64,000 nt of DNA, from the NCBI RefSeq assembly GCF_022808715.1, contig NZ_JAKZKX010000008.1:1-64000 (forward strand), in the 5' to 3' direction. The DNA comes from Fundidesulfovibrio agrisoli (lineage in GTDB: Bacteria > Desulfobacterota > Desulfovibrionia > Desulfovibrionales > Desulfovibrionaceae). Position numbers and translations under genes: made by a program. Positions 19,275 through 28,711 of this stretch are shown one piece after another; position 1 is the stretch's first letter, and every line of letters begins with the position of its first letter. Below the pieces are notes generated by a model that saw only the letters and a list, made by a program, of their open reading frames with translations, did no database searches and was not told the DNA's origin.

Positions 19275-20954
19275 ATGGATTTTTTTTCGCAAATCAAGCA
19301 TTTCTCCCTCACGGGTGGGTTTTTGGGCCCACGGGGGCGCATCCGCGCGCTGATATTGGCCTTTGTCGCCTCACTGGCGGCCCCGGCATGGGCCCAGCAG
19401 GGGATATCAGGGCAGGAAAGCGAGGTTCCGACCCCCGGGGGACGCATCGTGATGGCCACCATCGGCGAACCAACCAACCTGATTCCGCCCCTGGCGACGG
19501 ACTCGTCCTCCCACGCGGTCTCCTCGCTGCTCTACGTTTCGCCGCTGCGCTACGACAAGAACATCCACATAGAGCCCTACGCCGCGGAATCCTTCGAGGT
19601 GCTCGACGGGGGCAGGCATTTCCGCTTCAAGCTGCGCGAGAACATCCGCTGGACCGACGGCCAGCCCCTGACCGCCGAGGACGTGGAGTTCACCTACAAG
19701 CTCATGGTGGACCCCAACACCCCTACGGCCTACGCAGGGGACTTCCTGGCCATCAAGGAGTTCAGGCTCACCGGGCGCTACACCTTCGAGGTCTTCTACG
19801 AGAAGCCCTTCGCCAGGGCCGTCTCCACCTGGGCCTCGGACATCCTGCCCAAGCACCTGCTGGCCGGCGAGGATCTCTCCAACACCAAGTTCGCGCGCAA
19901 CCCCGTGGGGGCCGGGCCGTACATCCTCAAACAGTGGGTGGAGAACCAGCGCGTGGTGCTGGAGGCCAACCCCGACTATTTCGAGGGGCCGCCCTATATC
20001 AAGGAAGTGGTCTACCGCTCCGTGCCTGACCAGACCACCCAGTTCCTGGAGCTCAAGGCCGGCAACCTGGACACCATCGACCTCACCCCGCCCCAGTACC
20101 TGTTCCAGACGGGCGGCCCCAAGTGGGAGGCGGGCTGGCGCAAGTACCGCTACCTGGCCTCTGCCTACACCTACCTGGGCTACAACCTCGCCCACCCCTT
20201 GTTCCGCGACAAGGCGGTGCGCCAGGCCCTGGCCCACGCCATCGACAAGCGCGAGATCATCAAGGGCGCGCTCATGGGCCTGGGCGAGCCCACCATCGGT
20301 CACTTCAAGCCCGACTCCTGGGCCTATGACCACGACATCAAGGACTACCCCTACGATCCCGGCCAGGCGCTCATGATGCTGGCCCAACTGGGCTGGAAGC
20401 GCGAGAGCCCCACAGGGCCGCTGATGAAGGATGGCCGCCCCTTCGCCTTCGCCATCTTCACCAACCAGGGCAACGAGCAGCGCATCAAGGCAAGCGCCAT
20501 CATCCAGAACCAACTGGCGCGCATCGGCATCCAGGTGAAGGTGCGTACCATCGAGTGGGCCACCTTCATCAAGGAGTTCGTGGACCAGCGCCGCTTCGAG
20601 GCGGTGCTTCTGGGCTGGTCCATCCCGCAGGACCCGGACGCCTTCGACGTCTGGCACTCCTCCAAGACGGCCAAGCCCGGGCTCAACTTCGTGGGCTATT
20701 CCAACCCGGAGGCCGACTCCCTGCTGGAGGAAGGCCGCAACATGATCGACCCGGCCCTGCGCAAGCCCGTGTACGACCGCTTCCAGGAGATCCTCCACGA
20801 GGATCAACCCTACTGCTTCCTGTACACTCCCTACGCGCTGCCCATCATCTCCGCGCGGGTGCACGGCGTGGAGCCCGCCCCGGCGGGCATTACCTGGAAC
20901 TTCATCCGCTGGTGGATACCCACCGCACAACAAGGCGTGGCATACTCGCAATGA
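19275..20954 (+). CDS. Family 5 (peptide/oligopeptide) extracellular solute-binding protein
   Basis: 559 residues. A signal peptide ends near AAPAWAQQ. The SBP_bac_5 fold then shows the hallmark GRIVMATIGEPTNLIPPL opening, IRWTDGQPLTAEDVEFTYKL and GAGPYILKQW. It would deliver a peptide-like or nickel-type substrate to an ABC permease, but no permease or ATPase gene is next to it. It may therefore work with a transporter encoded elsewhere or as an orphan sensor. Its TGA stop overlaps the ATG of the Rel gene (ATGA), implying translational coupling of a nutrient-binding protein with a stringent-response enzyme. Confidence 0.9.
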   Translation: MDFFSQIKHFSLTGGFLGPRGRIRALILAFVASLAAPAWAQQGISGQESEVPTPGGRIVMATIGEPTNLIPPLATDSSSHAVSSLLYVSPLRYDKNIHIEPYAAESFEVLDGGRHFRFKLRENIRWTDGQPLTAEDVEFTYKLMVDPNTPTAYAGDFLAIKEFRLTGRYTFEVFYEKPFARAVSTWASDILPKHLLAGEDLSNTKFARNPVGAGPYILKQWVENQRVVLEANPDYFEGPPYIKEVVYRSVPDQTTQFLELKAGNLDTIDLTPPQYLFQTGGPKWEAGWRKYRYLASAYTYLGYNLAHPLFRDKAVRQALAHAIDKREIIKGALMGLGEPTIGHFKPDSWAYDHDIKDYPYDPGQALMMLAQLGWKRESPTGPLMKDGRPFAFAIFTNQGNEQRIKASAIIQNQLARIGIQVKVRTIEWATFIKEFVDQRRFEAVLLGWSIPQDPDAFDVWHSSKTAKPGLNFVGYSNPEADSLLEEGRNMIDPALRKPVYDRFQEILHEDQPYCFLYTPYALPIISARVHGVEPAPAGITWNFIRWWIPTAQQGVAYSQ

Positions 20955-23131
20955 TCCGCATCAACGAAATCATGGACAAGGTCGCGCCGTACATGTCCCA
21001 GGCCGACCAGGACCTCATCACCAAGGCCTACGTGTATTCGGCCACGGCACACGCCGGTCAGGTGCGTCTCTCCGGCGAACCCTATCTCTCGCACCCCCTG
21101 GAGGTGGCCAACATCCTGGCGGAGATGCGCCTGGACGCCCCCAGCGTGGCCGCGGGACTGCTCCACGACACCGTGGAGGACACGATAGCCACCATCGACG
21201 AGATCGAGGAGCAGTTCGGCGAGGAAGTGGCCGACATCGTTGACGGTGTCACCAAGATCAGCCTGATGACCTTCGAGAGCAAGGAGGAGGCCCAGGCCGA
21301 GAACATCCGCAAGATGGTCCTGGCCATGGCCGAAGACATCCGGGTCATCCTGGTCAAGCTGGCGGACAGGCTGCACAACATGCGCACCCTGGACTTCCAG
21401 AAGCTCATGAAGCAGCAGCTCATCAGCCAGGAGACCATGGACATCTACGCCCCGCTGGCCAACAGGCTGGGCCTGCACAGGCTTAAAGTGGAACTTGAGG
21501 ATCTCTCGTTCAAGTACCTCAAGCCCGACGTCTACGACCAGCTCTACCAGGGCGTCTTCCAGCACGAGGTGCTCAACGACGAGTACATCGCCAAGGTCAT
21601 AGCCATCATCAACACGCTCATGGACGAGAACGCCATCAAGGCCCGCGTGCACGGCCGCAAGAAGCATCTCTGGTCCATCCACAACAAGATGAAGGCCCAG
21701 GGGCTCGACCTGGAGCAGGTGCACGACATCGTGGCCTTCCGCATCATCGTGGCCAGCCTCAAGGACTGCTACGCCGCCCTGGGCCTGGTGCACTCCCTGT
21801 GGAAGCCGGTGCACGGCCGCTTCAAGGACTACATCTCCATGCCCAAGGCCAACATGTACCAGAGCCTGCACACCACCGTGATCGGGCCGGACGGCGAGCG
21901 CATCGAGATACAGATCCGCACCGAGGAGATGAACCAGCTGGCCGAATACGGCGTGGCCGCCCACTGGGCCTACAAGGAGCGCAGCAAGGCGGGCAAGATG
22001 GCCGCCAAGGACGCCGAGCGCTTCACCTGGCTGCGCCAGATCATGGACTGGCAGCGCGAGGCCACGGACTCCAAGGAGTTCATGCACTCCCTGCGCTATG
22101 ACCTCTTCCAGGAGGAGGTCTACGTTTTCACGCCCAAGGGCGAGGTCAAGGAGATGCCCGAGGGCGCCACCCCAGTGGACTTCGCCTACGCCATCCACAC
22201 CGAGGTGGGCAGCCACTGCACCGGGGCCAAGGTCAACGGCAAGCTGGTCCCCCTTTCCTCCACGCTGCACAACGGCGACACCGTGGAGATCATCACCGAC
22301 AAGCACCGCCACCCCAGCAAGGACTGGCTCAAGTTCGTCAAGACCGCCAAGGCCCGCACCCGCATCAAGCACTGGGTCAAGACCCAGGAGCGCTCCGAGG
22401 CCATCTCCCTGGGCAAGGAGCTTCTGGAGAAGGACGGGCGCAAGATGGGCGTGAACGTGCAGAAGGTGCTCAAGGAGAACGGCTTCGCCCCCATCTGCGC
22501 CGAATACAACTTCCCCAGCGTGGAGGAGCTGTTCGTGGCCATCGGCTACGCAAAGCTCACGCCGCGCAAGGTGTTGCGCGCCTTCCTGCCCAAACCGGAC
22601 GCCACGGCCAAGCCCGAAGCCGCCGAGGAGCACGCCGCCCAGGAGGCCGCCAAGGCCAAGGGCGGGGGCGAGTCCATCAAGATCAAGGGCGTGGACAACC
22701 TGCTGGTAAGCTTCGCGGGCTGCTGCAACCCCCTGCCCGGCGATCCTGTTGTCGGCTACATCAGCCGGGGCAGGGGAGTCATCGTGCACACCCACGATTG
22801 CCCGAACCTCATGCGTCTGGAGCCGGAGCGCCTGATGCAGGTCTCCTGGGAGGGCCACGAAGAGAAGCCCTATCCGGCCAAGATCGTCATCCTGGCCCAC
22901 AACAAGAAGGGCGTGCTGGCCAAGATAACCGCCATACTCACCGAACAGGGCGTGAACATCGACGCCGGCTCCTTCACCTCCATGGTGGACGGCCGCACGG
23001 AGATATCCCTGACCGTGGAGGTCAAAGACTCCTCCCACCTGTACCGCACCATCGACCAGTTGCGCAGGCTGCACGAGGTGGTGGAGGTCAAGCGCACCGT
23101 GGAGGACAGGGCCGGGAACATCCAGGATTGA
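20951..23131 (+). CDS. rel: Bifunctional (p)ppGpp synthetase/hydrolase (Rel/SpoT)
   Basis: 726 residues with all the long-RSH parts. The HD hydrolase has HPLEVA and HDTVEDT (His72, Asp73, Glu76, Asp77). The synthetase has MPKANMYQSLHTTVIGPDGE and EIQIRTEEMN. TGS follows (VYVFTPKGEVKEMPEGATPV), then a helical/zinc-finger region with SFAGCCNPLPGD, and a C-terminal ACT domain (about 655-726). The intact HD motif argues for a bifunctional enzyme rather than a synthetase-only RelA. It makes the alarmone from ATP and GTP/GDP on starvation and degrades it otherwise. The start overlaps the stop of the solute-binding protein by 4 bp. Confidence 0.95.
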   Translation: MIRINEIMDKVAPYMSQADQDLITKAYVYSATAHAGQVRLSGEPYLSHPLEVANILAEMRLDAPSVAAGLLHDTVEDTIATIDEIEEQFGEEVADIVDGVTKISLMTFESKEEAQAENIRKMVLAMAEDIRVILVKLADRLHNMRTLDFQKLMKQQLISQETMDIYAPLANRLGLHRLKVELEDLSFKYLKPDVYDQLYQGVFQHEVLNDEYIAKVIAIINTLMDENAIKARVHGRKKHLWSIHNKMKAQGLDLEQVHDIVAFRIIVASLKDCYAALGLVHSLWKPVHGRFKDYISMPKANMYQSLHTTVIGPDGERIEIQIRTEEMNQLAEYGVAAHWAYKERSKAGKMAAKDAERFTWLRQIMDWQREATDSKEFMHSLRYDLFQEEVYVFTPKGEVKEMPEGATPVDFAYAIHTEVGSHCTGAKVNGKLVPLSSTLHNGDTVEIITDKHRHPSKDWLKFVKTAKARTRIKHWVKTQERSEAISLGKELLEKDGRKMGVNVQKVLKENGFAPICAEYNFPSVEELFVAIGYAKLTPRKVLRAFLPKPDATAKPEAAEEHAAQEAAKAKGGGESIKIKGVDNLLVSFAGCCNPLPGDPVVGYISRGRGVIVHTHDCPNLMRLEPERLMQVSWEGHEEKPYPAKIVILAHNKKGVLAKITAILTEQGVNIDAGSFTSMVDGRTEISLTVEVKDSSHLYRTIDQLRRLHEVVEVKRTVEDRAGNIQD

Positions 23132-23178
23132 GCGGAATCCCGCGTTCGTCCGCAACCAATTTCCGGAGCCGACCAGGC

Positions 23179-24894
23179 ATGAACATCGACAGAAGGCGTA
23201 ACAAGATGAACCTGCCGTGCCTCATGGCCTCGCCCGAACGGGCCAAGGAGCTCAAAACCCTATCCGTGGGCTTCCCGTCCGTCTCCCTTTCCGTCCAGGC
23301 CCTCGGCGACCTGGAAATGATCCTGAGCGGGGCCTATGCACCATTGGAGGGCTTTCTCTCCAAAGCGGATTACGAGAGCGTGCTGGACGGTATGCGCCTG
23401 GCCGACGGGCGCTTCTGGCCCATGCCCGTCTGCCTGGAGGCGGAGAGCGGGCAGGCGGCGAAATTCAAGCCCGGCGACAGCCTGGCCCTGCGCGACGGCG
23501 AAGGCTTCATGCTGGCCGTGATGCACCTCGAGGAGGCCTGGAAGCCTGACCTGGCCCGGGAGGCCCGCGCCGTCTACGGCACGGACGACCCGGCCGCGCA
23601 CCCGGGCGTGCGCAGGCTTCTGGAGCGGCCGGACCTGACCTACCTCTCCGGCCGGATCGAAGGGCTGCACCTGCCCCAGCACGTTGATTTCGGCGGCCTG
23701 CGCCACCAGCCCGCCGACGTGCTGCGTTCGGCGGACGCCTCCGGCTGGGTGCGGGTGCTGGGCGTGACGCTGGACTGCGACCTTCACGGCGGCTTGCGGG
23801 AGAGCCTGATGCTCGCGGCCAGGCGCGTCGGTGGCAGCATCCTGGCGCTCTCCACCGTCAACCGCGACCTGCTGGGCTGGGACGACCACTTCACCTCGGT
23901 TCGCTGCATGAGCGCCTTCGCCGAGGCTTTCCCCCGCGACATGCTGCGCCTGACCCTCAGCCCCATGTGCGAACGCCTGGCCGGACCCAGGCAGGCCCTG
24001 CTGGAGGCCTGCGTGTTCGGCAACTTCGGCTGCACGCACATGCTGGTGCGCAACACCCACGCGGATCCGGCCCCCGCCGGTCAGACCCCGTTCTACCCCG
24101 GTGGGGAGGCGCAGCGGCTCGTCGCCCTGCACGCGGCGGAAACCGGAGTGGAATGCGTGGCGCCGGAGGAGATGGTCTATCTGGAGAGCCGCGCGCAGTT
24201 CGTGCCGGCCTCTTCGGTGCCCAGCGACGATGCGGGCGTGAGGTCCGTCGAGCCCTCGGAGTTGCGGCGCAGGCTGGAGTTCGGGCTGGAAATACCCACC
24301 TGGTGCTGCCCGCCGGGCGTCGTGCGGGAGCTGCGCCACGCCTTTCCGCCCAGGAGCGAGCAGGGCTTCACCATCTTCATCACCGGGTATTCCGGGGCGG
24401 GCAAGTCCACCCTGGCCAAGATCCTCCACGTGAAGCTCATGGAGCTGCGCCAGCGGCCCGTAACCCTGCTGGACGGCGACATCGTGCGCAAGATGCTCTC
24501 CAGCGAGCTCGGGTTCTCCCGCGAGCACCGGATGCTCAACATCCGGCGCATGGGCTACGTGGCCAGCGAGATCACCAAGAACAGGGGCGTGGCCATCTGT
24601 TCGCCCATCGCGCCCTACGCGGAAGCCCGCCGCGACGCCCGGGCCATGGTCGAAAAGTACGGTGGATTCATCGAGGTGCACCTGTGCACGCCCATCGAGG
24701 TCTGCATCCAGCGCGACCGCAAGGGCATCTACGCCAAGGCCAGGGCGGGGCTCATCAAGGGCGTCACCGGCATAGACGACCCCTACGAAACGCCCGCCGC
24801 GCCCGAACTGCGGCTGGACACCACCAGCATGAGCGCGGCGGAGACCGCACACGAGGTGCTGCTGTTCCTGGAACAGGGCGGCTACATAGGGTAG
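23179..24894 (+). CDS. Fused ATP-sulfurylase-like domain and APS kinase
   Basis: 571 residues, the same order and length as Aquifex-type ATP sulfurylase/APS kinase fusions. The C-terminal kinase looks intact: P-loop GYSGAGKST (about 403-411), LLDGDIVRKML, LGFSREHR, NIRRMGYVA, SPIAPYAEAR and KARAGLIKGVTGIDDPYETP, so it should phosphorylate APS to PAPS. The N-terminal sulfurylase fold is recognisable, but its active site is lost. Where the family has QTRNPxHRAH this protein has TLDCDLHGGL (197-206), and GRDHAG is RNTHAD (291-296). Sulfurylase activity is therefore unlikely. A sulfate reducer needs a separate, active Sat, not in this window. Start 23179 (GGAG 12 nt upstream) or ATG 23206. Confidence 0.88.
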   Translation: MNIDRRRNKMNLPCLMASPERAKELKTLSVGFPSVSLSVQALGDLEMILSGAYAPLEGFLSKADYESVLDGMRLADGRFWPMPVCLEAESGQAAKFKPGDSLALRDGEGFMLAVMHLEEAWKPDLAREARAVYGTDDPAAHPGVRRLLERPDLTYLSGRIEGLHLPQHVDFGGLRHQPADVLRSADASGWVRVLGVTLDCDLHGGLRESLMLAARRVGGSILALSTVNRDLLGWDDHFTSVRCMSAFAEAFPRDMLRLTLSPMCERLAGPRQALLEACVFGNFGCTHMLVRNTHADPAPAGQTPFYPGGEAQRLVALHAAETGVECVAPEEMVYLESRAQFVPASSVPSDDAGVRSVEPSELRRRLEFGLEIPTWCCPPGVVRELRHAFPPRSEQGFTIFITGYSGAGKSTLAKILHVKLMELRQRPVTLLDGDIVRKMLSSELGFSREHRMLNIRRMGYVASEITKNRGVAICSPIAPYAEARRDARAMVEKYGGFIEVHLCTPIEVCIQRDRKGIYAKARAGLIKGVTGIDDPYETPAAPELRLDTTSMSAAETAHEVLLFLEQGGYIG

Positions 24895-24968
24895 GGGGAA
24901 CCGCCATTTCCCGCGGGGTTTTTCAGCAAAATGCCGCGGGCGGCTCCATCAGGCTCGGGGGGCGCGGG

Positions 24969-25463
24969 CTATTCGCTGATGCCCACGGCGAGGTTCATTT
25001 CCGCGTTGAGCGCGCCTTCACCCGTCTTGTTCAGGATCAGGCTGCGCACCCGCACGCCCGCGGGGTCGTCCTCGATGTCCTTGAGGAAGTCCAGCAGGTT
25101 CTTGAGGTCCACGCCGTTCATCTTCACATCCAGTTGCGACTCGCGCTTGTTGCCCGGCAACTGCTTGGTGCTGGGCTGCATGGAGGTGATGTTGCCCTTG
25201 AGTTCGTGGGTGGTGGCCAGGGAGTCCACCCGGCCGAAGAGTGAGAAATCCGCCGGAGGGGCCGGCTTCTGCTGGTATTCAGACGACTTGCCAAGCCTGG
25301 TCTGCAACGTCTTGGCCTGGGCGAGCTGCTGCGCTGCCTCGACAAGCTGCCTGTCCAGGCGGGTGGAACGCTCCGAAAATGGCTGGATCACCCAAGCCCA
25401 AAGCCCGATGATGACCGCCAATCCGCCCACGGCGTAGAGTCCGTGCTGTCTGGTGAGGTTCAT
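24969..25463 (-). CDS. gspM: Type II secretion protein M (GspM-like)
   Basis: 164 residues: a short cytoplasmic start, one transmembrane helix (about 11-28) and a periplasmic coiled-coil plus ferredoxin-like domain. That is the GspM/PilO architecture. In type II secretion GspM pairs with GspL in the inner-membrane assembly platform. Sequence conservation is weak, so the call rests on topology and on being the last gene after gspL, with a 4-bp overlap. A loose GC-rich hairpin (CCCGCGG/CCGCGGG) follows the gene, without a good T run. Confidence 0.75.
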   Translation of the reverse strand: MNLTRQHGLYAVGGLAVIIGLWAWVIQPFSERSTRLDRQLVEAAQQLAQAKTLQTRLGKSSEYQQKPAPPADFSLFGRVDSLATTHELKGNITSMQPSTKQLPGNKRESQLDVKMNGVDLKNLLDFLKDIEDDPAGVRVRSLILNKTGEGALNAEMNLAVGISE

Positions 25464-26935
25464 TGCGCACCTGCCGCGCCGGGCCGATGGGCCACGTTCA
25501 TGTCCATGCGGAATTCGACGCCAGTCCTGTCCTGAGTGGGTTTGACACCCTTGATGTCCACTTCCTTGAACACCTTGGAGGCGATGAGCTTGCGCTTGAT
25601 CTCCTCCACGGCGTTGAAGTCCTTGGCCTGCGCGTCGATGGAGATGTGGCCGTCATCGAAGGACAGGCGCAGCAGCTTGACGCCCAGGTTGGGCGGGATG
25701 CTCCTGTGCAGGGCCGCCAGCACGGGCAGGGCCACGGAGGCCTTTCCGGCGGCGAAATCAAGTTCTTCCTGTTGGCGTTCGTTGACCATGCGGCGCATGA
25801 TGGAGAGCTTCTGGTCCACGCCCAGGTTGGCCGGGGCCTCGGGGAGGGCGGCCGAAACGATGGCGTTGGTCTGGTCCCGCAGGGTCTTGAGCTCGTCGGA
25901 CTTCCTCATCTGACCCAGCACTGTGGTCAGAATGGCGCTCAACGCCAGCACGGCGGCGGCGGCCCCCACGAGGGCGATCATCCGCTTGAGGGTCTTGCGT
26001 CCGATGGCGGGGGGCGAACCCGGATGCAGGAAATCCAGGCCGGGGCAGAGCCCCAGGGCCATGCGCGCCGCTCCGTAAAGCCCCAGCGCCGTACAGCCGA
26101 GCTCGCGCAACGCAGGGTTCTCGTGGAAGGCCTTGGGGAAGGTTATCCTGTGGGGCTCGATCCCCCCAAGCGCCAGCCTGACGGCGTTCAGACAGCACTC
26201 CGGGGGCTCCTCGCCGTGCGGGCGGCCCACGGCGGCCGTCTCCACAGAGTCGTAGCCGGTGGCGACCACGGTCAAGGCGCCAAGCCTGATCTCCTCGGCC
26301 AGGATGCGTACCGTCTCCTCGGAGGAGCAGTCCTCGATTGGCACGCGCCTCCAGAACAGGGGCTGGCCGTCGCAGCGCAGAAGGATGTCCACGTGCTTCG
26401 CGGCGGGCAGCAGCGTCAGTCCGGGGGGGTGGGCCTGCGGGGCGTCCTCCGCCAGGGCCGCGTCCTCCCCGGCGATGTCCAGGCTGGCCAGCGTGGTCTC
26501 GAAGCCCTCCTCCAGGAGGGCGGCCACGAGATCCTCAACGAAGTCGCGGTCGATGGCCGCCGCGATCACGGTCTTGCCGGGGCCGTGCAGGGGCGTCTCC
26601 GAGAAGGCGGTGAGCTGCGTGTCTGCCGGGTCGGGCAGCCCGGACTCCATCAGGTGCCCCAGCACCGAGCCGATCTTGGCCCGCTGCGTGAACGGCAGAT
26701 AGAGCCTGCGGAACACCGCCCTGGAGGCGTCCAGCGCCAGGGCCAGGGTTTCCTGCAGCATGCCGTTGGCCTGCGCCAACTGGCGGATGGCCTGGGCTAT
26801 TTCGCGCGGGCCCGCGTCGTCGGGCAGATCGCCCCGCGCATAGCCTCCGAACTCCAGGCCGCGCGGATGGCGCGAGAGCTTCAGCAGGGCGATATGGTCC
26901 TGGGCCACGAGGGCGACGAGGGCGGTGACGTGCAT
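25460..26935 (-). CDS. gspL: Type II secretion protein L (GspL, PilM-PilN-like)
   Basis: 491 residues. The N-terminal half is an actin-like (PilM/GspL cytoplasmic) domain. A transmembrane helix lies at about 318-340 (ALVGAAAAVLALSAILTTVL). The C-terminal periplasmic part is PilN/GspL-like. It should link the secretion ATPase GspE to the inner-membrane platform. It is placed between gspK and gspM and overlaps gspM by ATGA. The start ATG 26933-26935 has only a weak ribosome site and may rely on translation of gspK 16 bp upstream. Confidence 0.8.
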   Translation of the reverse strand: MHVTALVALVAQDHIALLKLSRHPRGLEFGGYARGDLPDDAGPREIAQAIRQLAQANGMLQETLALALDASRAVFRRLYLPFTQRAKIGSVLGHLMESGLPDPADTQLTAFSETPLHGPGKTVIAAAIDRDFVEDLVAALLEEGFETTLASLDIAGEDAALAEDAPQAHPPGLTLLPAAKHVDILLRCDGQPLFWRRVPIEDCSSEETVRILAEEIRLGALTVVATGYDSVETAAVGRPHGEEPPECCLNAVRLALGGIEPHRITFPKAFHENPALRELGCTALGLYGAARMALGLCPGLDFLHPGSPPAIGRKTLKRMIALVGAAAAVLALSAILTTVLGQMRKSDELKTLRDQTNAIVSAALPEAPANLGVDQKLSIMRRMVNERQQEELDFAAGKASVALPVLAALHRSIPPNLGVKLLRLSFDDGHISIDAQAKDFNAVEEIKRKLIASKVFKEVDIKGVKPTQDRTGVEFRMDMNVAHRPGAAGAQ

Positions 26936-26951
26936 AGGGCCTATCTGTATC

Positions 26952-27989
26952 CTACTGTACCTGCAGGTACAACAGCGCGATGGGCTGCGGCCTGTTCGAA
27001 TTGAGCTGCCGCTTGAACACTGCGTGGGCCCTGGAGGTGACGGAGCCGGACGAACATTCCAGGTCCGCCGAGAAATAGAGGCTGCGCGTGGTGAACATGC
27101 CCAGCTGCACCTCCTCCTTGCCCAGGCCCTGCACGATGGGGCCGAGCCAGTCCGTGCCTTCGAGCCGGGGCCGGTTGGAGGGCGTCCGCCTGAATGTGTC
27201 CACGGTTCTGGCGAAATCCTCCGCCTTGTCCTGGTCCAGCCCCACGGCCAGGGCCGCCAGCACGGGCAGGGGGGCGGTGTTCACGTTGACCAGCCCGCTG
27301 GACCAGATGGTCACCAGATCCTTGAGGCCCACTTCACCCGGGCGGCCGTAGTACAGCTCGTCGCTGACGCCCTTCACCAGCCGCAGCTCCGCCACTGTGT
27401 CCAGCGCGCCGCCCTTCACCCGGTAGGGCAGCCCGGCGTTCAGGTAGGGCTCGTCCGCCTGGACCAGGTCGGCGGTCTTGGCGGGGGAGGTCATCCAGGA
27501 CTCCAGGGCCGAGGTGATGGCCTCCGCCCGGGCGGAATCCAGCAGGAAAGGCCGCCCGCGCAGCAGGCGCAGGAAGGCCTCGCGGTAGACCTGGTGCCCC
27601 TTCATGTCCGGGTGGATGGAGTTGATGGGCAGTTTGCCCGTCTCATCCACGATGCGGCCCTTGAGCTTGTCCCCGAAGAACCACGCTCCCGGGACGTTGT
27701 CCCCGGCCGGAAACACGTCCCAGCTTTCGCCGAGGTAGTCCGATCCGGTCAGGGAGGCGTCGCGCATGAGCACCTTGCCCGCGCTGAGCACCGCGGATTC
27801 CACCATGAGCCTGGCCTGGACGCGGCTGAGCGCGGCCTGGGCCCCGAACACCTCGGCCTCCGCGCTGGAGATGATGCGCACCGTCAGCGAGGCCAGCAGC
27901 CCCGTGAGGATGAGCACGTAGATCAGGGCCGCGCCCGATTGCCCGGCACCTGCCTGCACGGCGGCGGCCTTGCCGCGCGCGGGCATCAT
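26952..27989 (-). CDS. gspK: Type II secretion minor pseudopilin GspK
   Basis: 345 residues from ATG 27987-27989, which overlaps the gspJ stop (ATGA). The short basic leader ends at QSG, followed by AALIYVLILTGLLASLTVRI. Position +5 lacks Glu, as usual for GspK. The large GspK-type globular domain includes DETGKLPINSIHP and GLVNVNTAPLPVLAALA, the SAM-like helical insert that caps the pseudopilus tip. It would form the tip complex with GspI and GspJ. Confidence 0.88.
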   Translation of the reverse strand: MMPARGKAAAVQAGAGQSGAALIYVLILTGLLASLTVRIISSAEAEVFGAQAALSRVQARLMVESAVLSAGKVLMRDASLTGSDYLGESWDVFPAGDNVPGAWFFGDKLKGRIVDETGKLPINSIHPDMKGHQVYREAFLRLLRGRPFLLDSARAEAITSALESWMTSPAKTADLVQADEPYLNAGLPYRVKGGALDTVAELRLVKGVSDELYYGRPGEVGLKDLVTIWSSGLVNVNTAPLPVLAALAVGLDQDKAEDFARTVDTFRRTPSNRPRLEGTDWLGPIVQGLGKEEVQLGMFTTRSLYFSADLECSSGSVTSRAHAVFKRQLNSNRPQPIALLYLQVQ

Positions 27990-28711
27990 TTCTGCCCCCC
28001 CAGGGGGCCAGGAGGTATGGCGCGAACCGGCAGGTTTGCCACCAGCTCCAGGGGGAAGACCCGGTTCTCCTTGCCGTGCACCTGCCCTGTCAGCCGTACC
28101 TGGACCGGAATCTGCCACTCCCCGGAGAGCATGCGGGAGCGGTTCTCCCAGGTGGCGGTGGCTTCGCCCGTGCTGGAGAAGAACATGATCGCGGGGTCGG
28201 TGACGCGCCGTACTATCTCGACGTCGGTCACCGGGCGGTCCTTCCCTGCGCGCCAGGGCATCTCTGCGTAGGGCCATTCCCGCCGGCACAGCGTGTATTC
28301 GCCGGTGTGTTCCGGGTCGTCGCGCAGCACGTACTCCACCCGGACGATGGCCATGGAGGGGAAGCTGTCGCGGAAATCGAGGCTGGAGGCCGACGCAAAG
28401 GCCATAACCACGTCTTCGTCGGACGGGGTGTCCATGTCCTTGGGCCTGTTGCGCCCGCCCACGAAGGAGAGGAAGGTGGTGGCCGCGTTGCGGTTGGAGT
28501 CCGAGTAGAGCACGGAGCCCAGGTCGTTCTTGAAGAGCCAGGCGCTTATCCTGAGCTGTTGGCTCAGTTGCAGCCGCTCCTCCACGTCGGCGGCGGTGTC
28601 CGTGACGCGGGAGAGAACGGCGTAGCTGCCCATGAAGATCATGCCCGTAATCAGCAGGGCTATCATGACCTCCACCAGGGTGAAGCCGGCCTGGGCGCAT
28701 CGCCTCGTCAC
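27986..28711 (-). CDS. gspJ: Type II secretion minor pseudopilin GspJ
   Basis: 241 residues with a GTG start that overlaps the gspI stop (GTGA). The prepilin site is AGFTLVEVMIALLITGMIF: Gly/Phe cleavage and Glu at +5. The rest fits the GspJ globular domain, which joins GspI and GspK at the pseudopilus tip. It is co-directional and overlapping on both sides. Confidence 0.85.
   Translation of the reverse strand: MTRRCAQAGFTLVEVMIALLITGMIFMGSYAVLSRVTDTAADVEERLQLSQQLRISAWLFKNDLGSVLYSDSNRNAATTFLSFVGGRNRPKDMDTPSDEDVVMAFASASSLDFRDSFPSMAIVRVEYVLRDDPEHTGEYTLCRREWPYAEMPWRAGKDRPVTDVEIVRRVTDPAIMFFSSTGEATATWENRSRMLSGEWQIPVQVRLTGQVHGKENRVFPLELVANLPVRAIPPGPLGGQK

Noticed and set aside
24895-24968. CCCGCGG/CCGCGGG pair after the sulfurylase-kinase gene as a terminator
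   Set aside because: The loop is 17 nt and no T run follows on either strand.
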